This document shows, piece after piece, positions 35,290 through 44,407 of a stretch of 64,000 nucleotides of DNA (within the stretch, counting starts at the first letter, position 1; the number at the start of each line of letters is the position of its first letter). Origin of the DNA: Pseudomonas sp. StFLB209 (GTDB taxonomy: Bacteria; Pseudomonadota; Gammaproteobacteria; Pseudomonadales; Pseudomonadaceae); NCBI RefSeq assembly GCF_000829415.1, contig NZ_AP014637.1:6217001-6281000 (forward strand), given 5' to 3'. The notes beneath the pieces are model-generated. The model had not been told where the DNA came from. It made no database searches and worked only from the letters and a program-made list of their open reading frames with translations. A program made the position numbers and the translations under genes.

Positions 35290-37001
35290 GCGCATTCTGG
35301 CCTTACTGGCTGCGCCCGCTGTGGCTGCTGGTCATCCCCTTGCTGGTCTGGTTGCTGTACAAGCTCTGGCACCGCCAGAAACGCGCCGGGCGCTGGCAGC
35401 TGCTGATACCGCCCGCGTTTCACGCAGCACTGCTCAACGGCGGTAACGGCCGGGGCAGCAAACAACCCTGGGTGGTGCTGGGTCTGGCCTGGCTGCTTGC
35501 CGTACTGGCCCTGATCGGTCCCAGTTGGCAACGCATCGAACAACATGGTCAGAAGCCGGTTGATCCATTGGTGGTGGTGCTTGAGCTCACCCCGCAGATG
35601 CTCGCCACCGACACCCCGCCCAGCCGTCTGGAGCAGGCCCGGCGAAAACTGCGCGACCTGTTGCAGGCGCGCAGCGATACCCAGACCGCGGTCGTCGTGT
35701 ACGCCGGCAGCGCCCACACGCTGGTGCCACTGTCTGACGACCTGGCCACCAGCTACAACCTGATCGACGCCATCAAGCCGTCGATCATGCCGGCCGCCGG
35801 GCAGCGCGCCGACCTGGCGCTGGGCAAGGCTCTGGAGCTGCTGCGCCAAGCCGACCTGGGCCAGGGCCGGGTGCTGCTGATGACCTCTGCACTCAATGAA
35901 CAGGAACGTCAGGGCATCCGCCAGCGGCTGGGCAACCAGAGCCCGTCGCTGAGCATCCTTGGCCTGGGCAGCAATGATGGCGTACCGGTGACCCAGGAGA
36001 ATGGCGGTCTGTTACGCGATGAACACGGCGCGATCATGGTCGCCCGGCTCGACAGTCAGGGGCTCGCTGATTTCGCAGCACAGGTCGGGGGCAACTACCG
36101 TCAGGCGCGTCCTGGCCTTGACGATCTGCGCAGCCTGGGTCTGCTCGACAGCCCGCAGCAAATCAATCGCGATGGCCGCGTTCTGCGCCTGGACAGCCGC
36201 GCTGACCAAGGCTATTGGCTGCTCCTGCCACTGCTACTGCTGGCCGCCTGCGCGGCACGCCGGGGCTGGCTGTTCGTGCTGGCCCTGCTGTGTGTGCTGC
36301 CGCACAACGCCATGGCGTTTGAATTCCAGGACTTGTGGTTGCGCGCCGATCAACAGGGTCAGCGGCTGATGCAAAAAAAGCGCCCTGGCGAAGCAGCGCA
36401 ACGCTTCACTGACCCGCGCTGGAAAGGCACGGCGCTCTACGCAGCCGGCGACTACGCCGCTGCGGCGCAACAATTTGCCGGCGGTGATACGCCCGCCGAC
36501 CACTACAATCGTGGTAATGCCCTGGCCATGAGCGGTGAGCTGGAAGCGGCGCTGGATGCCTATGAGCAGGCGCTGGAGCGCCAGCCTGACTTTCCTGCCG
36601 CACAGTTCAACCTGAGCCTTGTCCAACAGGCTCTGGATCAACTGCAACCCGCTGCAACCGACGAGCCGCAGCAGCCGCCAAGCGAAGAACAGGCGTCACC
36701 GGACGAAGCGGCTGACAGCGCTCAGCAGGCTGACACCAGCCAGCAACAAAGCCAGGCCCAGCACAGCGAACAAGACGAGCCACCGAGCCAGACCCGCGAC
36801 GCGAGTAACATGAACTCAAGCGATGCCATCGACGAAGCCGACAACACCACTCGCCCGCCCGTGGCCCTGCCCGACGAGCCGTTCGATGGCGAGCGGCGCC
36901 AGTCGCTGGAGCACTGGCTCCGGCAGATCCCCGATGATCCGGGCGAACTGCTGCGACGCAAATTCCGTTATGAGCAGCAACATCAGGAAACCAGCCGATG
37001 A
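35286..37001 (+). CDS. BatB/BatC-like VWA-TPR membrane protein with degenerate MIDAS
   Basis: 571 residues. Order: two N-terminal membrane helices, a VWA-like domain (about 90-290), two helices near 300-345, a TPR repeat (DHYNRGNALAMSGELEAALD, about 400-450), then a Gln/Asp/Ser-rich low-complexity tail. At the position of the MIDAS D-x-S-x-S it reads VVLELTPQMLATD, so metal binding is doubtful, in contrast to its intact BatA neighbour. It looks like a fusion of BatB and BatC. It overlaps batD by 4 bases. Confidence 0.87.
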   Translation: MSAFWPYWLRPLWLLVIPLLVWLLYKLWHRQKRAGRWQLLIPPAFHAALLNGGNGRGSKQPWVVLGLAWLLAVLALIGPSWQRIEQHGQKPVDPLVVVLELTPQMLATDTPPSRLEQARRKLRDLLQARSDTQTAVVVYAGSAHTLVPLSDDLATSYNLIDAIKPSIMPAAGQRADLALGKALELLRQADLGQGRVLLMTSALNEQERQGIRQRLGNQSPSLSILGLGSNDGVPVTQENGGLLRDEHGAIMVARLDSQGLADFAAQVGGNYRQARPGLDDLRSLGLLDSPQQINRDGRVLRLDSRADQGYWLLLPLLLLAACAARRGWLFVLALLCVLPHNAMAFEFQDLWLRADQQGQRLMQKKRPGEAAQRFTDPRWKGTALYAAGDYAAAAQQFAGGDTPADHYNRGNALAMSGELEAALDAYEQALERQPDFPAAQFNLSLVQQALDQLQPAATDEPQQPPSEEQASPDEAADSAQQADTSQQQSQAQHSEQDEPPSQTRDASNMNSSDAIDEADNTTRPPVALPDEPFDGERRQSLEHWLRQIPDDPGELLRRKFRYEQQHQETSR

Positions 37002-38650
37002 GCCGCGCCCCCCTTTTGTTGTCCGGCCTTCTGCTGTGGATGACCGCACTGTGTAGCCAGGCCGCCGAACTCACCGCGCAGGTCGACCGCACCCGGCTGG
37101 TCGCCGGTGAGACGGTCGAGCTGACCCTGGAAACCAACGACGTCACCCAGTTCGGCAAACCTGACCTGAGCGTGCTGGACGAAGCCTTCGAAGTGCGTGA
37201 CACCCGCCAGGTCAACAGCCTGACCACCCTGGACGGCAACAGCCAGGCCAATACCCGCTGGCTGATCACCCTGTTGCCACGCCACACCGGCAGCGTCGAG
37301 ATACCACCGGTGCAACTGGGCCAATCACGCACCCAACCGGTCTTGCTGCAGGTATTGCCCGGCGATGCCCAAGAACCGGGCAGCGAGCTGGCACCGGTGT
37401 TCATCGAGGCCAGCCTCGACCAGGACAGCGTCTATGTACAGGCCCAGGCGGTGCTGACCCTGCGTATCTATCACTCGGTGTCACTGTTCGACGACAGCAG
37501 CCTGAGCCCGCTGCAACTGCCCGAAGCCCGTATCGAGAAACTCGGTGACTCACGAACCTACGAGAAACTCATCAACGGTATCCGCCACGGGGTGATCGAG
37601 ACCCGCTACGCCATCTATCCGCAACAAAGCGGGCTGCTGAAGATTCCGGCGCTGGTGTTCAGCGCCACCCAGGCCCAGAGCCCCTCGGCGGCCAGCCCCG
37701 GCCAGCAACAGGCGCCTAACCCCTATGGGCCGCAACCGGGCAAGGCCCTGCAGGTCAGCTCGGCGGAAATCAGCCTCAAGGTCAAGGCGCGCCCGGAGTT
37801 GTGGCCGGCCGATAAGCCATGGCTGCCGGCCAGCAGCGTGAATCTCGAAGAAAGCTGGAACCCGGACACCACCACCGTCCAGGCCGGGGATTCACTGACC
37901 CGGACCTTGACCCTCAAGGTCGAGGGCCTGTCGGCTTCGCAATTGCCGCCCCTGCAGATCCCCGACTTGCCAGGCGTACGCCGCTATCCGGACCAGCCAC
38001 AACTGACCAATCAGCCAGGTGAGCGTGGCCTGACTGGCAGCCGCAAAGAAAGCGAAGCGCTGGTACCGGGCCGGGCCGCCAGCCTGGAACTGCCGGCAGT
38101 GGAAGTCACCTGGTGGAACACCCGCGAAGACCATATCGAACACACCAGCCTGCCGGCGCGTACCTTGCAGGTCAGCGTCAACCCGGGGCTGGCAGTCGAC
38201 ACCCCGGTATCCGGTGAGCACGGGCTGTCGCCATGGCTATGGATCTGGCAACTGAGCACGCTGTTTTTCGCCTGCACAACCCTGCTGGGCCTGTGGCTCT
38301 GGTGGCGGGCCCGCGGCCTGCCGGCGGTGGCGCGCGCCGCGCAGACCGGTCCCAGCCCGCGCACGGTGCTCGATGACCTCAGGCGTGCCTGCCTGGCCAA
38401 CGACCCGCAAAGTACCCGCCAGGCGCTCGACGCCTGGGCCCGTCAACAGCCCGAAACCCTGGCCGACATGGCCGCGCGCTTTGTGCCGCTGTCCGATGCG
38501 CTGGACGGTCTGAACGGGGCGCTGTACAGCGAAGCCGGGCCGTTCTGGCTCGGTGAAGAGTTGTGGCGGGCGATCCGCAGCCTGCCGACGGTAGAGCCCA
38601 TACAAGACAGCTCGGCAGACGCCGGGCTGCCACCGCTGTATCCGAAATGA
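36998..38650 (+). CDS. BatD-like protein
   Basis: 550 residues with an N-terminal signal peptide (LLLSGLLLWMTALCSQAAEL), several beta-rich repeats in the periplasm (TAQVDRTRLVAGETVELTLE) and one C-terminal membrane helix (about 412-435) before a cytoplasmic tail. This is the standard BatD organisation. It is the last gene of the MoxR-DUF58-DUF4381-VWA-VWA/TPR-BatD operon. The 63 bp to sbcD contain a GCAGGA/TCCTGC imperfect hairpin. Confidence 0.88.
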   Translation: MSRAPLLLSGLLLWMTALCSQAAELTAQVDRTRLVAGETVELTLETNDVTQFGKPDLSVLDEAFEVRDTRQVNSLTTLDGNSQANTRWLITLLPRHTGSVEIPPVQLGQSRTQPVLLQVLPGDAQEPGSELAPVFIEASLDQDSVYVQAQAVLTLRIYHSVSLFDDSSLSPLQLPEARIEKLGDSRTYEKLINGIRHGVIETRYAIYPQQSGLLKIPALVFSATQAQSPSAASPGQQQAPNPYGPQPGKALQVSSAEISLKVKARPELWPADKPWLPASSVNLEESWNPDTTTVQAGDSLTRTLTLKVEGLSASQLPPLQIPDLPGVRRYPDQPQLTNQPGERGLTGSRKESEALVPGRAASLELPAVEVTWWNTREDHIEHTSLPARTLQVSVNPGLAVDTPVSGEHGLSPWLWIWQLSTLFFACTTLLGLWLWWRARGLPAVARAAQTGPSPRTVLDDLRRACLANDPQSTRQALDAWARQQPETLADMAARFVPLSDALDGLNGALYSEAGPFWLGEELWRAIRSLPTVEPIQDSSADAGLPPLYPK

Positions 38651-38713
38651 ATTCACGGCCTTGCAGGAGCGCTGCCCGGCGGGTCCTGCGCGGTTCAATC
38701 ACAAGGTAATGCA

Positions 38714-39955
38714 ATGCGTCTGTTTCACACCTCCGACTGGCATTTGGGTCAGCACCTGCATGGTCAGGAACGCGATTTCGAGCATCAGGCTTTTCTGGGC
38801 TGGCTGTTGGCCCGACTGGCCGAGCGGCGACCCGACGTGCTGCTGATCGCTGGCGATATCTTCGATACAGTCAACCCGCCGGTCAGTGCCCAGGAGCGCC
38901 TGTACGAATTCATCGTCGACGCCCATGAGCAGCAGCCACACCTGACCATCGTGATGATTGCCGGCAACCACGACTCCGGCTCGCGTATCGAACTGCCCGC
39001 GCCGTTGATGCGCCGCCTGCGTACCCACGCGCTGGGGCGGGTGCTGTGGCTCGATGACGGCAGCCTGGATGCCGAGCGCCTGTTGCTGCCATTGCCCGAT
39101 GCCAGTGGCTCGGTGCGGGGCTGGTGCCTGGCGTTGCCGTTCCTGCGCCCGGCGGAAGTCACTGGCGCGCAGGCGGGCGATAACTACCTGCACGGCATTG
39201 CCCAGGTGCATCGCCTGCTGATCGACGCCGCGCAACGCAAACGCGAGCCCGGCCAGGCACTGATCGCCATCAGCCATGCGCACATGGCCGGCGGCAGCGT
39301 GTCCGAAGACTCCGAACGCAGCCTGATCATCGGCAACGCCGAAGCCCTGCCAGCAGCCCTGTTCGGCCCGGAAATCACCTACGTGGCGCTTGGGCACCTG
39401 CATAAGCCACAGCAGGTCAACGGCGAGACACGCATCCGCTACAGCGGCTCGCCGATTCCGCTGTCATTCTCAGAGATTGGCTACAAGCACCAGATACTGG
39501 AAATCACCTGCGAGGGTGAACAACTGGTGAGCGTCGAACCGCTGCTGATTCCACGTGCCGTGCCCCTGCAACGCCTCGGTCCGGCGCTGCTCGACGACCT
39601 GTTGGTACAGCTCGGCGCACTGCCACAGGTCGACTTGCTTGATGAACCCCATCGCCAGCCATGGCTGGAGGTCCGGGTGCGTCTCGACCAGCCGCAGCCA
39701 GACCTGCGCAACCGTATCGAGGCGGCACTGCAAGGCAAGGCTGTACGCCTGGTACGCATCGCCGCCGAATATGCCGGGCGCAACGGCGACGCTGAAGACG
39801 CTGCCGCCAGCGAGCTGATCGACCTCGAACAGCTCACCCCCCATGAACTGTTCCGGCGGGCCTGGCAGGACAACTACGGTAATGAGGTCGACGACCAGAC
39901 CCTCGATGATTTCGCCACGCTGCTGCGTGAAGTGCAGCAGGAGGCCGAACAATGA
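38714..39955 (+). CDS. sbcD: Exonuclease subunit SbcD
   Basis: 413 residues, the family size. The Mre11-type phosphoesterase motifs are in order: SDWHLGQ (8-14), LIAGDIFD (about 52-59), AGNHDSG and later ALGHLHKPQ. With SbcC it forms the ATP-dependent nuclease that opens hairpins and trims blocked DNA ends. It overlaps sbcC by ATGA. Confidence 0.97.
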   Translation: MRLFHTSDWHLGQHLHGQERDFEHQAFLGWLLARLAERRPDVLLIAGDIFDTVNPPVSAQERLYEFIVDAHEQQPHLTIVMIAGNHDSGSRIELPAPLMRRLRTHALGRVLWLDDGSLDAERLLLPLPDASGSVRGWCLALPFLRPAEVTGAQAGDNYLHGIAQVHRLLIDAAQRKREPGQALIAISHAHMAGGSVSEDSERSLIIGNAEALPAALFGPEITYVALGHLHKPQQVNGETRIRYSGSPIPLSFSEIGYKHQILEITCEGEQLVSVEPLLIPRAVPLQRLGPALLDDLLVQLGALPQVDLLDEPHRQPWLEVRVRLDQPQPDLRNRIEAALQGKAVRLVRIAAEYAGRNGDAEDAAASELIDLEQLTPHELFRRAWQDNYGNEVDDQTLDDFATLLREVQQEAEQ

Positions 39956-42900
39956 AGATTCTTGCCATCCGCCTGAAGAACCTGGCATCGCTGGCCGGCC
40001 CGTTCGAGGTCGACTTCAGCGCAGAACCGCTGGCCAGCGCCGGATTGTTCGCCATCACCGGCCCGACCGGAGCCGGCAAGAGCACCCTGCTCGACGCCCT
40101 GTGCCTGGCACTGTTCGGCGCCGTGCCACGTCTGAGCCGGGTCGGCCAGTCCAAGGTGCCGGACATCGACGGTGAGATCACCACCAGCGACCCGCGCACC
40201 CTGCTGCGCCGTGGGACCGGCAGCGGTTATGCCGAAGTGGACTTCATCGGCATTGATCAGCGCCGCTACCGTGCCCGTTGGGAGACCAATCGCGCCCGCG
40301 ACAATGCCAGCAAAAAACTGCAGGCCAGCCGGCAGATCCTGACTGATCTGGACAGCGAGCAGGTGCTCAGCAATCAGAGCAAACGCGAGTTCGAGCAACT
40401 GGTCGAACAACGCCTGGGCCTGAATTTCGAGCAGTTCACCCGTGCCGTGATGCTCGCCCAGAGCGAATTCAGCGCCTTTCTCAAAGCCGACGACAAAGAA
40501 CGCAGCGAACTGCTGGAAAAACTCACCAATACGGCCATTTACAGCCAACTGGGCAAGCGCGCCTGGCTCAAGGCCAGCGACGCAAAAAAAGCGCTGGAAG
40601 ACCTCAACCTGCTGGCCAGCGGCGTGGCCCCCATGCCCGCCCAGGCCCGTGCCGAGCTGGATGAGCAGTTGAGCCTGGCCCAGCAGCAGCTCAAGCTCGC
40701 CCAGCAGCGCCTGCGCGAGCTGGAACAGCAACAGCAGTGGTTCGGCCAGTTACAACGGCTGGGCGCAGAGACCCAGGCCACTCGTCACAGCCTGGCCTGC
40801 GCCGAGCAAGACTGGCAGGATCAAGCCGGCGAGCGAGACAAGCTCGGCCAACTGGAGCGCCTCGCACCGCAACGCCATCGCTTTGTCCGACGCGCCAGCC
40901 TGGATGCGCAACGGGCACCGTTGGCGCAGCACATCGCCCGGCAACAGGCCCGCCACGGCGAACTGAGCGCCGCCCACCAGCAGTTGCAAGCCAGCCGCGA
41001 CATGGCCCACACCACACTGCTTGCAGCCCAGCAACAGGCCAGCGAGTCACGAAGCCGGCTGCAACACGCCTTCGACACCCAAAACACCCTGAGTCATCAG
41101 GCCGACGCGCTGAGCAAAACCCGCGCCAGCCAGCAACAACATGAACACGACTGCCAACAGGCTCAGCAGCAACTGGACAGTTTGCTCGCCCAACAGCAAC
41201 ACGTCGCACAACGCCTGGCCGACATCACCGCGCAGCTCGACAACAGCAGTGCACTGGCGCCCCTGACCCAGGCCTGGAGTGCCTGGCAAGGCCGGCTCAA
41301 GTCACTGACCCTGACCGCCAATCGCTGGCGCCACGGGCAACAGGAACTGCCGGCCCTGACCCGGCGTGCCAGCGACGCCGAACAGCAACTGGCCGAACAG
41401 CGCAACGCCCTGGAACTGCTGTACCGCGAAGCCGACTGCGAAGTCTCGGCGGTAACCGAACAGCTGCAATTGCTCGGCGGCCTGCTGCAAGACAACCGCA
41501 AGCAACAGCGTGCCAGCGAAGAACTTGAGCGGCTGTGGACCAGCCACCAGCAATTGGAGCAACAACGCCAAGGCATCACTGACCAGTTGCATAAAGCCGG
41601 CCAAGAGCGCGAACAACTGGCCGCCGATGGCAGTGCGGTCAACGAGCAGCTCAAAGTCGCCGAACAAACCCTCAGCGTCACCCGCGAACTGCTGGAGCGC
41701 CAGCGCCTGGTGCGCAGCGCCGGGGTCGATGCGCTGCGCAACCAGTTGCAGGACGAGCAGCCTTGCCCGGTGTGCGGCAGCATCGAGCACCCTTGGCACC
41801 AACCCGAAGCGCTGTTGCAGGGGCTGGCCGAACACGATGAAAGCGAACAGGCCGGCGCCGAAAAGGCCGTCGAAGAGCTCAAGGAACGCCGCAGCCTGCT
41901 GCGCGAGCAATACGCGGTGCTTACCTCACGCATGAAAGACCTGCTGGGTCAGCAGGATCAGTTGCAAAGCCAGCAGCAAGCATTGGCAAAGCCGTTGCAG
42001 GAGCATCCTCAGGCAGCCGCCCTGCATGCAATTAACGAGGCAGAACGCGCGGCCTGGCTGCAACGCCAACAGCAGCAGCTCACCCAGGTCATTGAGCAGG
42101 ACGAGCAGCGCCAGCAGGCGCTGCTCAAGCTGCAACAGGACGCCGGCCGGCTGCAGCAACAACTGCAAGAAGCCCAGCAAGCCAGCCAGAACGCCAACGC
42201 CCAGATTGAAGAGCAGCAACGTCAACTCAATAGCGACCATGCGCGTCTTGAAGAAGAACTTGGCGCATTGCAGCCGATACTGCCAAGCGACTGGCTTGAG
42301 GCACTGCGCAACGAGACCTCGGCCAGTGTCATGCGGCTGGAGCAGCAAGTCGTTGAACGCCTGGCGCTGCTTGAGCAGCAACAGGAGCAACAGCAGGAGC
42401 AGGCTGAGCGACACAAGCGCGTTGAACAGCAACAACTTGAACTCACCGCTCGCCAGCAACGTCAGGCTGAACTGCAACAACAGGTGCAAAGCCTCAGCGA
42501 ACAACAGCAGGCCAGCCAGACGCTATTGGGCGAACTGCTTGGTGGCCATGCCAGCGCCGAACAATGGCAGCAAACGCTGGAACAGTCGATTGAACAGGCC
42601 CGCGCAGCCGAGCAACTGGCCGCCCAGGGGCTACAGGACAACCAGGCGCAGAGCATCCAGCTGGCCGCCGAACTCAAGGCCAGCGAACAACAGCAGCAGG
42701 CGTTGCAGGATGAGGCCGCCGGACTCGATGAGCAGATCAGCGCCTGGCGCAACAGCCATGCGCAACTGGACGATGCGACCCTCAATGCCTTACTGGAAGT
42801 CGACGACGCGCAGCTTGAAGAACTGCGTCAGCGCTTGCAGGCCGCCGAGAAAGCGCTGGAGCAGAACCGGGTCCTGCTGCACGAACGCGAACAGCGCCTG

Positions 42901-43596
42901 AGCGAACATCAGGCCCACTTTCCAGAGCTTACCGACGGCGCCGGGCTGGAACAGGCCGCACAGCAAAGCCGCGAGCAGTGCGCAGTGACCGAACAACAAT
43001 GCGCTGATCTGCGTGCGCAGGTCAGCGAGGACCAGCGCCGCCAGCAAGCCAATGGTGAGCTGCAGGCGCGTATCGAGCAGGCTACGGCCGAACGCCTGCG
43101 CTGGGGCCGCCTGGCAGAATTGATTGGTTCAGCCGAAGGCGACCGTTTCCGCAAGATCGCTCAGGCTTACAACCTCGACCTGCTGGTCCATCACGCCAAT
43201 GCCCAATTGCGCCAACTGGTGCGCCGCTACCGGCTCAAGCGTGGCGGCAGCCTGTTGGGCCTGCTGGTGATGGACACTGAAATGGGCGACGAACTGCGTT
43301 CGGTGCATTCACTGTCAGGCGGCGAAACCTTCCTGGTGTCGCTGGCCCTGGCGCTGGGCCTGGCCTCGATGGCCTCCAGCACCTTGCGCATTGAATCGCT
43401 GTTCATCGACGAAGGCTTCGGCAGTCTCGACCCTGAGTCACTGCAACTGGCCATGGACGCCCTCGACGGCCTGCAAGCTCAGGGGCGCAAGGTCGGGGTG
43501 ATTTCCCACGTCCAGGAAATGCACGAGCGCATTGCCGTGCAGATTCGTGTCCGCCGCCAGGGTAACGGCCAAAGCACCCTGGAAGTGGGCGGCTGA
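39952..43596 (+). CDS. sbcC: Exonuclease subunit SbcC (SMC-like ATPase)
   Basis: 1214 residues. Walker A is TGPTGAGKSTLLDALC (about 36-51). Long Gln/Glu-rich coiled coils run on both sides of the zinc-hook CPVC (C605 and C608). The C-terminus holds the ABC signature LSGGETFLVSLALALGL and Walker B with D-loop (LFIDEGFGSLDPE). The coiled coils are unusually glutamine-rich. It couples ATP hydrolysis to SbcD nuclease action. The 3' end is 6 bases from a convergent small gene. Confidence 0.97.
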   Translation: MKILAIRLKNLASLAGPFEVDFSAEPLASAGLFAITGPTGAGKSTLLDALCLALFGAVPRLSRVGQSKVPDIDGEITTSDPRTLLRRGTGSGYAEVDFIGIDQRRYRARWETNRARDNASKKLQASRQILTDLDSEQVLSNQSKREFEQLVEQRLGLNFEQFTRAVMLAQSEFSAFLKADDKERSELLEKLTNTAIYSQLGKRAWLKASDAKKALEDLNLLASGVAPMPAQARAELDEQLSLAQQQLKLAQQRLRELEQQQQWFGQLQRLGAETQATRHSLACAEQDWQDQAGERDKLGQLERLAPQRHRFVRRASLDAQRAPLAQHIARQQARHGELSAAHQQLQASRDMAHTTLLAAQQQASESRSRLQHAFDTQNTLSHQADALSKTRASQQQHEHDCQQAQQQLDSLLAQQQHVAQRLADITAQLDNSSALAPLTQAWSAWQGRLKSLTLTANRWRHGQQELPALTRRASDAEQQLAEQRNALELLYREADCEVSAVTEQLQLLGGLLQDNRKQQRASEELERLWTSHQQLEQQRQGITDQLHKAGQEREQLAADGSAVNEQLKVAEQTLSVTRELLERQRLVRSAGVDALRNQLQDEQPCPVCGSIEHPWHQPEALLQGLAEHDESEQAGAEKAVEELKERRSLLREQYAVLTSRMKDLLGQQDQLQSQQQALAKPLQEHPQAAALHAINEAERAAWLQRQQQQLTQVIEQDEQRQQALLKLQQDAGRLQQQLQEAQQASQNANAQIEEQQRQLNSDHARLEEELGALQPILPSDWLEALRNETSASVMRLEQQVVERLALLEQQQEQQQEQAERHKRVEQQQLELTARQQRQAELQQQVQSLSEQQQASQTLLGELLGGHASAEQWQQTLEQSIEQARAAEQLAAQGLQDNQAQSIQLAAELKASEQQQQALQDEAAGLDEQISAWRNSHAQLDDATLNALLEVDDAQLEELRQRLQAAEKALEQNRVLLHEREQRLSEHQAHFPELTDGAGLEQAAQQSREQCAVTEQQCADLRAQVSEDQRRQQANGELQARIEQATAERLRWGRLAELIGSAEGDRFRKIAQAYNLDLLVHHANAQLRQLVRRYRLKRGGSLLGLLVMDTEMGDELRSVHSLSGGETFLVSLALALGLASMASSTLRIESLFIDEGFGSLDPESLQLAMDALDGLQAQGRKVGVISHVQEMHERIAVQIRVRRQGNGQSTLEVGG

Positions 43597-43602
43597 GCAG
43601 GG

Positions 43603-43797
43603 TCAGGACGCGTGCTGAGGCAGCGGTTGTCCGGTGGCGGCGCTGTGCACGGCCACCGGCGCCTGAGCACTGCTGACCTGAGCGGCATTGATTTGCGGAT
43701 TCATGCTGGTCACGGTCACCACGGCAATGAACACCACATACAGGGCAATGGCGATATACGCGCCCTGCTTGATCGAATGAAGTATGGCTGTGGCCAT
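43603..43797 (-). CDS. Small single-span membrane protein, unknown function
   Basis: 64 residues from an ATG preceded by GGAG. One membrane helix (GAYIAIALYVVFIAVVTVTS, about 12-31) is followed by an Ala/Gln-rich, probably periplasmic tail. The coding pattern looks genuine, but I do not recognise the family. It is convergent with sbcC and almost touches it. Confidence 0.6.
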   Translation of the reverse strand: MATAILHSIKQGAYIAIALYVVFIAVVTVTSMNPQINAAQVSSAQAPVAVHSAATGQPLPQHAS

Positions 43798-43943
43798 CGG
43801 TTTTGCTCCATCACGGGTTTCAGAACACTAGCATTACTGAAAACCGGGTCCATGAAAAAACATACCTCTATATATCAGGCATCAATGGTATTGATGCTTG
43901 CAGCCGCTGAAAGTTGAAGTTTTTTTACTGGCCAAAAACACCA

Positions 43944-43972
43944 ATCCCCGTGAGCGCAATACTCACGGGGAT
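43944..43972 (-). terminator. Probable terminator downstream of the small secreted-protein gene
   Basis: A perfect 11-bp stem ATCCCCGTGAG (43944-43954) / CTCACGGGGAT (43962-43972) has a 7-base loop. On the minus strand it is followed by TGGTGTTTTT, a modest U-rich tract. It lies about 125 bases beyond the stop of the 44098-44286 gene, with a REP pair in between. Confidence 0.6.
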
Positions 43973-43986
43973 CGTGCAGATACAAG

Positions 43987-44083
43987 GGCTTTCGCGAGCA
44001 GGCTTGCCGCCGGGTCTGCGTTGCCTAGCGCACGTTGGCTAGAGGTCGTCAGCTCGGGGTTGGCAAACAGGCTCGCGAAAGCC
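43987..44083. repeat. Inverted pair of REP-like sequences
   Basis: GGCTTTCGCGAGCAGGCTTG (43987 onward) and its near inverse ending GGCTCGCGAAAGCC (44083) match at 19 of 22 positions and face each other across 53 bp, like a BIME. The 300-bp gap 43798-44097 contains this, the terminator and no gene I can support. Confidence 0.65.
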
Positions 44084-44097
44084 TCATGAAACTCGCG

Positions 44098-44286
44098 TCA
44101 CTGGCCGGTCTTGTGATCCAGCGCAGCATAGAAGTTGGCGCTCTGTTGCAGGTACTGCGGGGTATAGCTCTGGCTTTGGGCAACATGCAGTTTGTTTTCG
44201 GTCACTTCAGTGTTGGCGCTGGCAGGCAGAGCGGCAGTGGCAGAAATGGCGGATGCGGCAATGATCGAGAAGAGATTGAAGTTCAT
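44098..44286 (-). CDS. Small secreted protein, unknown function
   Basis: 62 residues from the ATG at 44286, with GAGG 8 bases upstream; longer in-frame starts add only Arg/Cys-rich residues. The N-terminus is a signal peptide (FSIIAASAISATAALPASA), leaving a mature peptide of about 38 residues rich in Gln and Tyr (YTPQYLQQSANFYAALDH). It is probably periplasmic or exported. I do not recognise it. Confidence 0.68.
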   Translation of the reverse strand: MNFNLFSIIAASAISATAALPASANTEVTENKLHVAQSQSYTPQYLQQSANFYAALDHKTGQ

Positions 44287-44407
44287 GATGCAAATCCTCG
44301 GAAGTGGTTTGGGTTCCGGGCCGTGAGGCCATGGATCAAACTTACTCCTGAGGATCGCGGGGAAAAAATCCTTTCTGGCACTAGCCTTTATCACTGCGAT
44401 TAATAGT

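Noticed and set aside
31833..38650. MoxR/Bat operon considered as a candidate novel defence or stress system
   Set aside because: The six-gene order is standard for gammaproteobacteria; only the degenerate MIDAS of the fifth gene stands out.
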